A stretch of DNA of 64,000 nucleotides from Pimelobacter simplex (GTDB taxonomy: Bacteria > Actinomycetota > Actinomycetes > Propionibacteriales > Nocardioidaceae), in the NCBI GenBank assembly GCA_016803235.1, contig JADCLI010000007.1, positions 84,923 to 148,922 on the forward strand, in the 5' to 3' direction. Numbering within the stretch: position 1 is the stretch's first letter; every line of letters starts with the position of its first letter. A program made the position numbers and the translations under genes. This document shows, piece by piece, positions 62,410 through 64,000 of the stretch. The notes beneath the pieces are model-generated. The model was not told the origin of the DNA, ran no database searches, and saw only the letters and a list, made by a program, of their open reading frames with translations.

Positions 62410-63339
62410 ATGGGCTTGGGGAGGGCGGCGTTGCGCACGGCCGGCGTCGGGGGGACCCTCGGGGCCGCGGTGACGTCGTACGCGCTCTGGGAGGCCCGCC
62501 AGTACACCCTGCGCCGCCTCGACCTGCGGGTGCTCCCCACCGGGATGCGACCGCTGCGCGTGCTGCACCTCAGCGACCTCCACCTGACGCCCGGCCAGGC
62601 CCGCAAGCGGGCCTGGCTGCGCGAGCTGGCCGCGCTGGAGCCGGACCTGGTGATCGACACCGGCGACAACCTCGCCCACCGCGACGCCGTCCCCGCCGTG
62701 CTCGACAGCCTCGGCGGACTGCTCGACCGCCCGGGCGTGTTCGTGCACGGATCCAACGACTACTTCGAGCCCGGCTTCCGCAACCCGATCGGGTACCTCC
62801 TCCCCGACGACGGCACCCGCCACACCCACGTCCCGCAGCTGCCGTGGCGCGACCTGAGCGCGGGCCTCACCGGCGCCGGCTGGGTCGACCTCACCAACCG
62901 CCGTGCGCGGGTCGAGGTCGGTGAGGCGGTGCTGGCCTTCGCGGGAGTCGACGACCCCCACCTCGAGTACGACGACCTCGCCGCCGTCGCCGGCCCCGCC
63001 GACGCCACGGCCGACCTGCGGCTCGGGGTCGCGCACGCGCCGTACCTGCGGGTGCTGGACCAGTTCGCCGCCGACGGGTACGACGCCATCGTCGCCGGCC
63101 ACACCCACGGCGGCCAGGTCCGGCTCCCGTGGCCCGGCGGCTCCCGCGCGTACGCCACCAACTGCGACCTCGAGCCCGCCCGCGCCCGCGGCCTGCACCG
63201 CCATCCCGCCGACTCCCGGCCGGGCGACCCGGGCTCGGCGTGGCTGCACGTCTCCGCCGGGCTCGGCACCAACCCCTACACCCGGGTCCGGATCGCCTGC
63301 CGGCCCGAGGCCACCCTGCTCACGCTCCAGCCGCGCTGA
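62410..63339 (+). CDS. Metallophosphoesterase, YkuE-like
   Basis: This is a 309-residue protein. An N-terminal hydrophobic stretch (TAGVGGTLGAAVTSYAL) may be a weak anchor. Then come the calcineurin-like motifs LHLSDLHLTPGQ, VIDTGDNLAHRD, HGSNDYF, LGVAHAPY and IVAGHTHGGQVRLP, giving all expected His/Asp/Asn metal ligands. It corresponds in position to Rv3683. The substrate is unknown; a UDP-diacylglucosamine-like or wall precursor phosphoester is possible. The ATG at 62410 is chosen; a GTG at 62392 is also in frame. Confidence 0.93.
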   Translation: MGLGRAALRTAGVGGTLGAAVTSYALWEARQYTLRRLDLRVLPTGMRPLRVLHLSDLHLTPGQARKRAWLRELAALEPDLVIDTGDNLAHRDAVPAVLDSLGGLLDRPGVFVHGSNDYFEPGFRNPIGYLLPDDGTRHTHVPQLPWRDLSAGLTGAGWVDLTNRRARVEVGEAVLAFAGVDDPHLEYDDLAAVAGPADATADLRLGVAHAPYLRVLDQFAADGYDAIVAGHTHGGQVRLPWPGGSRAYATNCDLEPARARGLHRHPADSRPGDPGSAWLHVSAGLGTNPYTRVRIACRPEATLLTLQPR

Positions 63340-63431
63340 TCGCCCGGCGAGGCATCCCGATTGCGGGTCCGGGCCCTCGCTCCGCTATGCTCCCGTGCTT
63401 GTGAGTGGGCTTCTTCGGAGCTCATGATCGG

Positions 63432-63505
63432 CGGGCTGTGGCGCAGTTTGGTAGCGCGCCTCGTTCGGGACGAGGAGGCCGCAGGTTCAAATCCTGTCAG
63501 CCCGA
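63432..63505 (+). tRNA. tRNA-Pro (anticodon CGG)
   Basis: This 74-nt cloverleaf has acceptor arms CGGGCTG/CAGCCCG, D-arm GCGC...GCGC, anticodon stem CCTCG/CGAGG with loop TTCGGGA (anticodon CGG, codon CCG), and T-arm GCAGG-TTCAAAT-CCTGT, followed by discriminator A. The 3' CCA is not encoded. CCG is a common proline codon at this GC content. Confidence 0.97.
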
Positions 63506-63510
63506 CAGCA

Positions 63511-63547
63511 CGAGGGGCGGATCCGGTGAGACCGGGTCCGCCCCTCG
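63511..63547 (+). terminator. Hairpin downstream of tRNA-Pro
   Basis: The 17-nt arms starting CGAGGGGCGG match at 16 positions plus one wobble pair around a GAG loop, 5 nt after the tRNA. There is no T-run after the stem, but the location fits a tRNA transcript terminator or processing barrier. Confidence 0.7.
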
Positions 63548-63628
63548 AGGTTCTCCCCCGGGAGTTCCGGCCGTGTCGCCCTGCGGCCAGACGTCGATCG
63601 CCTGTGCGTTCGTGACACACTGCATGCC

Positions 63629-64000
63629 ATGTCAGACGAGCAGGACAAGCTGAAGCTCAGCTTGGAGCCGCCCAAGCTGTTCGGGCGGAAGAAGAAGCCC
63701 GCCCAGCCGGCCGCGCCCGCGCCGGCCGCCGAGGAGCGCGCTGCTCGTCCTGTCGCGGAGCCCGAGTCCGAGCCGACCGCGGTCCTGCCCGAGGTCGTCG
63801 AGCCGGAGCCGGAGCCGGAGCCGGTCGTGGTCGCCGAGCCGGAGCCCGAGCCGGTCGTGGTCGCCGAGCCGGAGCCCGCGCCCGATCCGGAGCCCGTCGT
63901 GGTCGCCGAGCCGGAGCCCGAGCCGGAGCCCGAGCCGGTCGTCGCTGCCCCTGCCCCCAAGCCGACGCCCAAGGCGACTCCGAGGCCAACTCCCCAGCCC
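63629..64000 (+). CDS. Pro-Glu-repeat protein, N-terminal part only
   Basis: The frame is open from the ATG at 63629 to the right edge (124 codons seen). It starts [26 protein letters not shown], then moves into a low-complexity region with repeats of EPEP and [10 protein letters not shown], and then Pro/Thr-rich sequence. There is no recognised domain in the visible part; a membrane or functional domain may follow beyond the window. A CACACT hexamer 7 nt before the ATG is a weak -10 candidate. The basic FGRKKK followed by a PE spacer suggests an extended linker at a cell surface or scaffold, but this is speculation. Confidence 0.6.
   Translation, partial: MSDEQDKLKLSLEPPKLFGRKKKPAQPAAPAPAAEERAARPVAEPESEPTAVLPEVVEPEPEPEPVVVAEPEPEPVVVAEPEPAPDPEPVVVAEPEPEPEPEPVVAAPAPKPTPKATPRPTPQP

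Overview
This is a high-GC actinobacterial chromosome segment, most likely from a Nocardioides or a close relative (Nocardioidaceae). Three things support that: GC-rich third codon positions throughout, gene orders that I remember from Mycobacterium tuberculosis (the ppa to fol block and the Rv3671c to Rv3683 block), and actinobacterial families such as WhiB, MarP and DUF3180. No rRNA, CRISPR array, prophage or insertion sequence is visible. There is one tRNA, tRNA-Pro(CGG).

Region 1 (1-11903) is a cell-surface glycopolymer cluster. It has a GT61 glycosyltransferase cut by the left edge, a lone rightward sulfotransferase-like gene, and a tightly packed leftward series running from 11903 to 2539. 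That series encodes a GT2/TagF-like polyol-phosphate polymerase, three more sulfotransferase-like paralogues, an unknown protein, and a cytidylyltransferase-SDR fusion that resembles CDP-ribitol synthases. I infer a teichoic-acid-like polymer that may be sulfated. Region 2 (11974-27777) is the conserved folate and housekeeping block: dacB, DUF2342 protease, tilS, hpt, ftsH, folE, then folP, folB, folK and DUF3180, with ppa divergent. A second sugar cassette (GT2, rmlA, rmlB and an rmlC-rmlD fusion) sits between folE and folP and probably supplies dTDP-rhamnose to the surface polymer.

Region 3 (27778-37373) holds an acyl-CoA oxidase/methyltransferase/TetR operon with two operator-like palindromes at its 3' end, an NlpC/P60 hydrolase, a PAP2-family membrane protein, and a thiamine importer (thiBPQ) under a TPP riboswitch. 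Region 4 (37387-43484) looks like a lipid or steroid catabolism island: MBL hydrolase, SDR, DHDPR-like reductase, OYE-type reductase, MpaB-type oxygenase and enoyl-CoA hydratase-like protein. Two palindromes there match the KstR operator consensus.

Region 5 (43507-63339) follows the M. tuberculosis order marP, NUDIX, TlpA, nth, crp, MBL, RidA, DUF4177, two ArsA-like ATPases, whiB4, ponA2, metallophosphoesterase. Two insertions interrupt it: an AbiEi/DUF559-type gene bracketed by palindromic repeats (47573-48747), and a two-component system with a MacB-type ABC exporter (51815-56846). The right edge carries tRNA-Pro and the start of a Pro-Glu-repeat protein.

Regulation is compact. Many genes overlap by ATGA, GTGA or TGATG. 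At least 18 start codons have a TAnnnT -10 box 6-7 nt upstream, which implies leaderless mRNAs. In three places the upstream gene's TAG stop codon is itself the first half of that -10 box. A family of TTCGATCGAA-centred palindromes recurs between genes.
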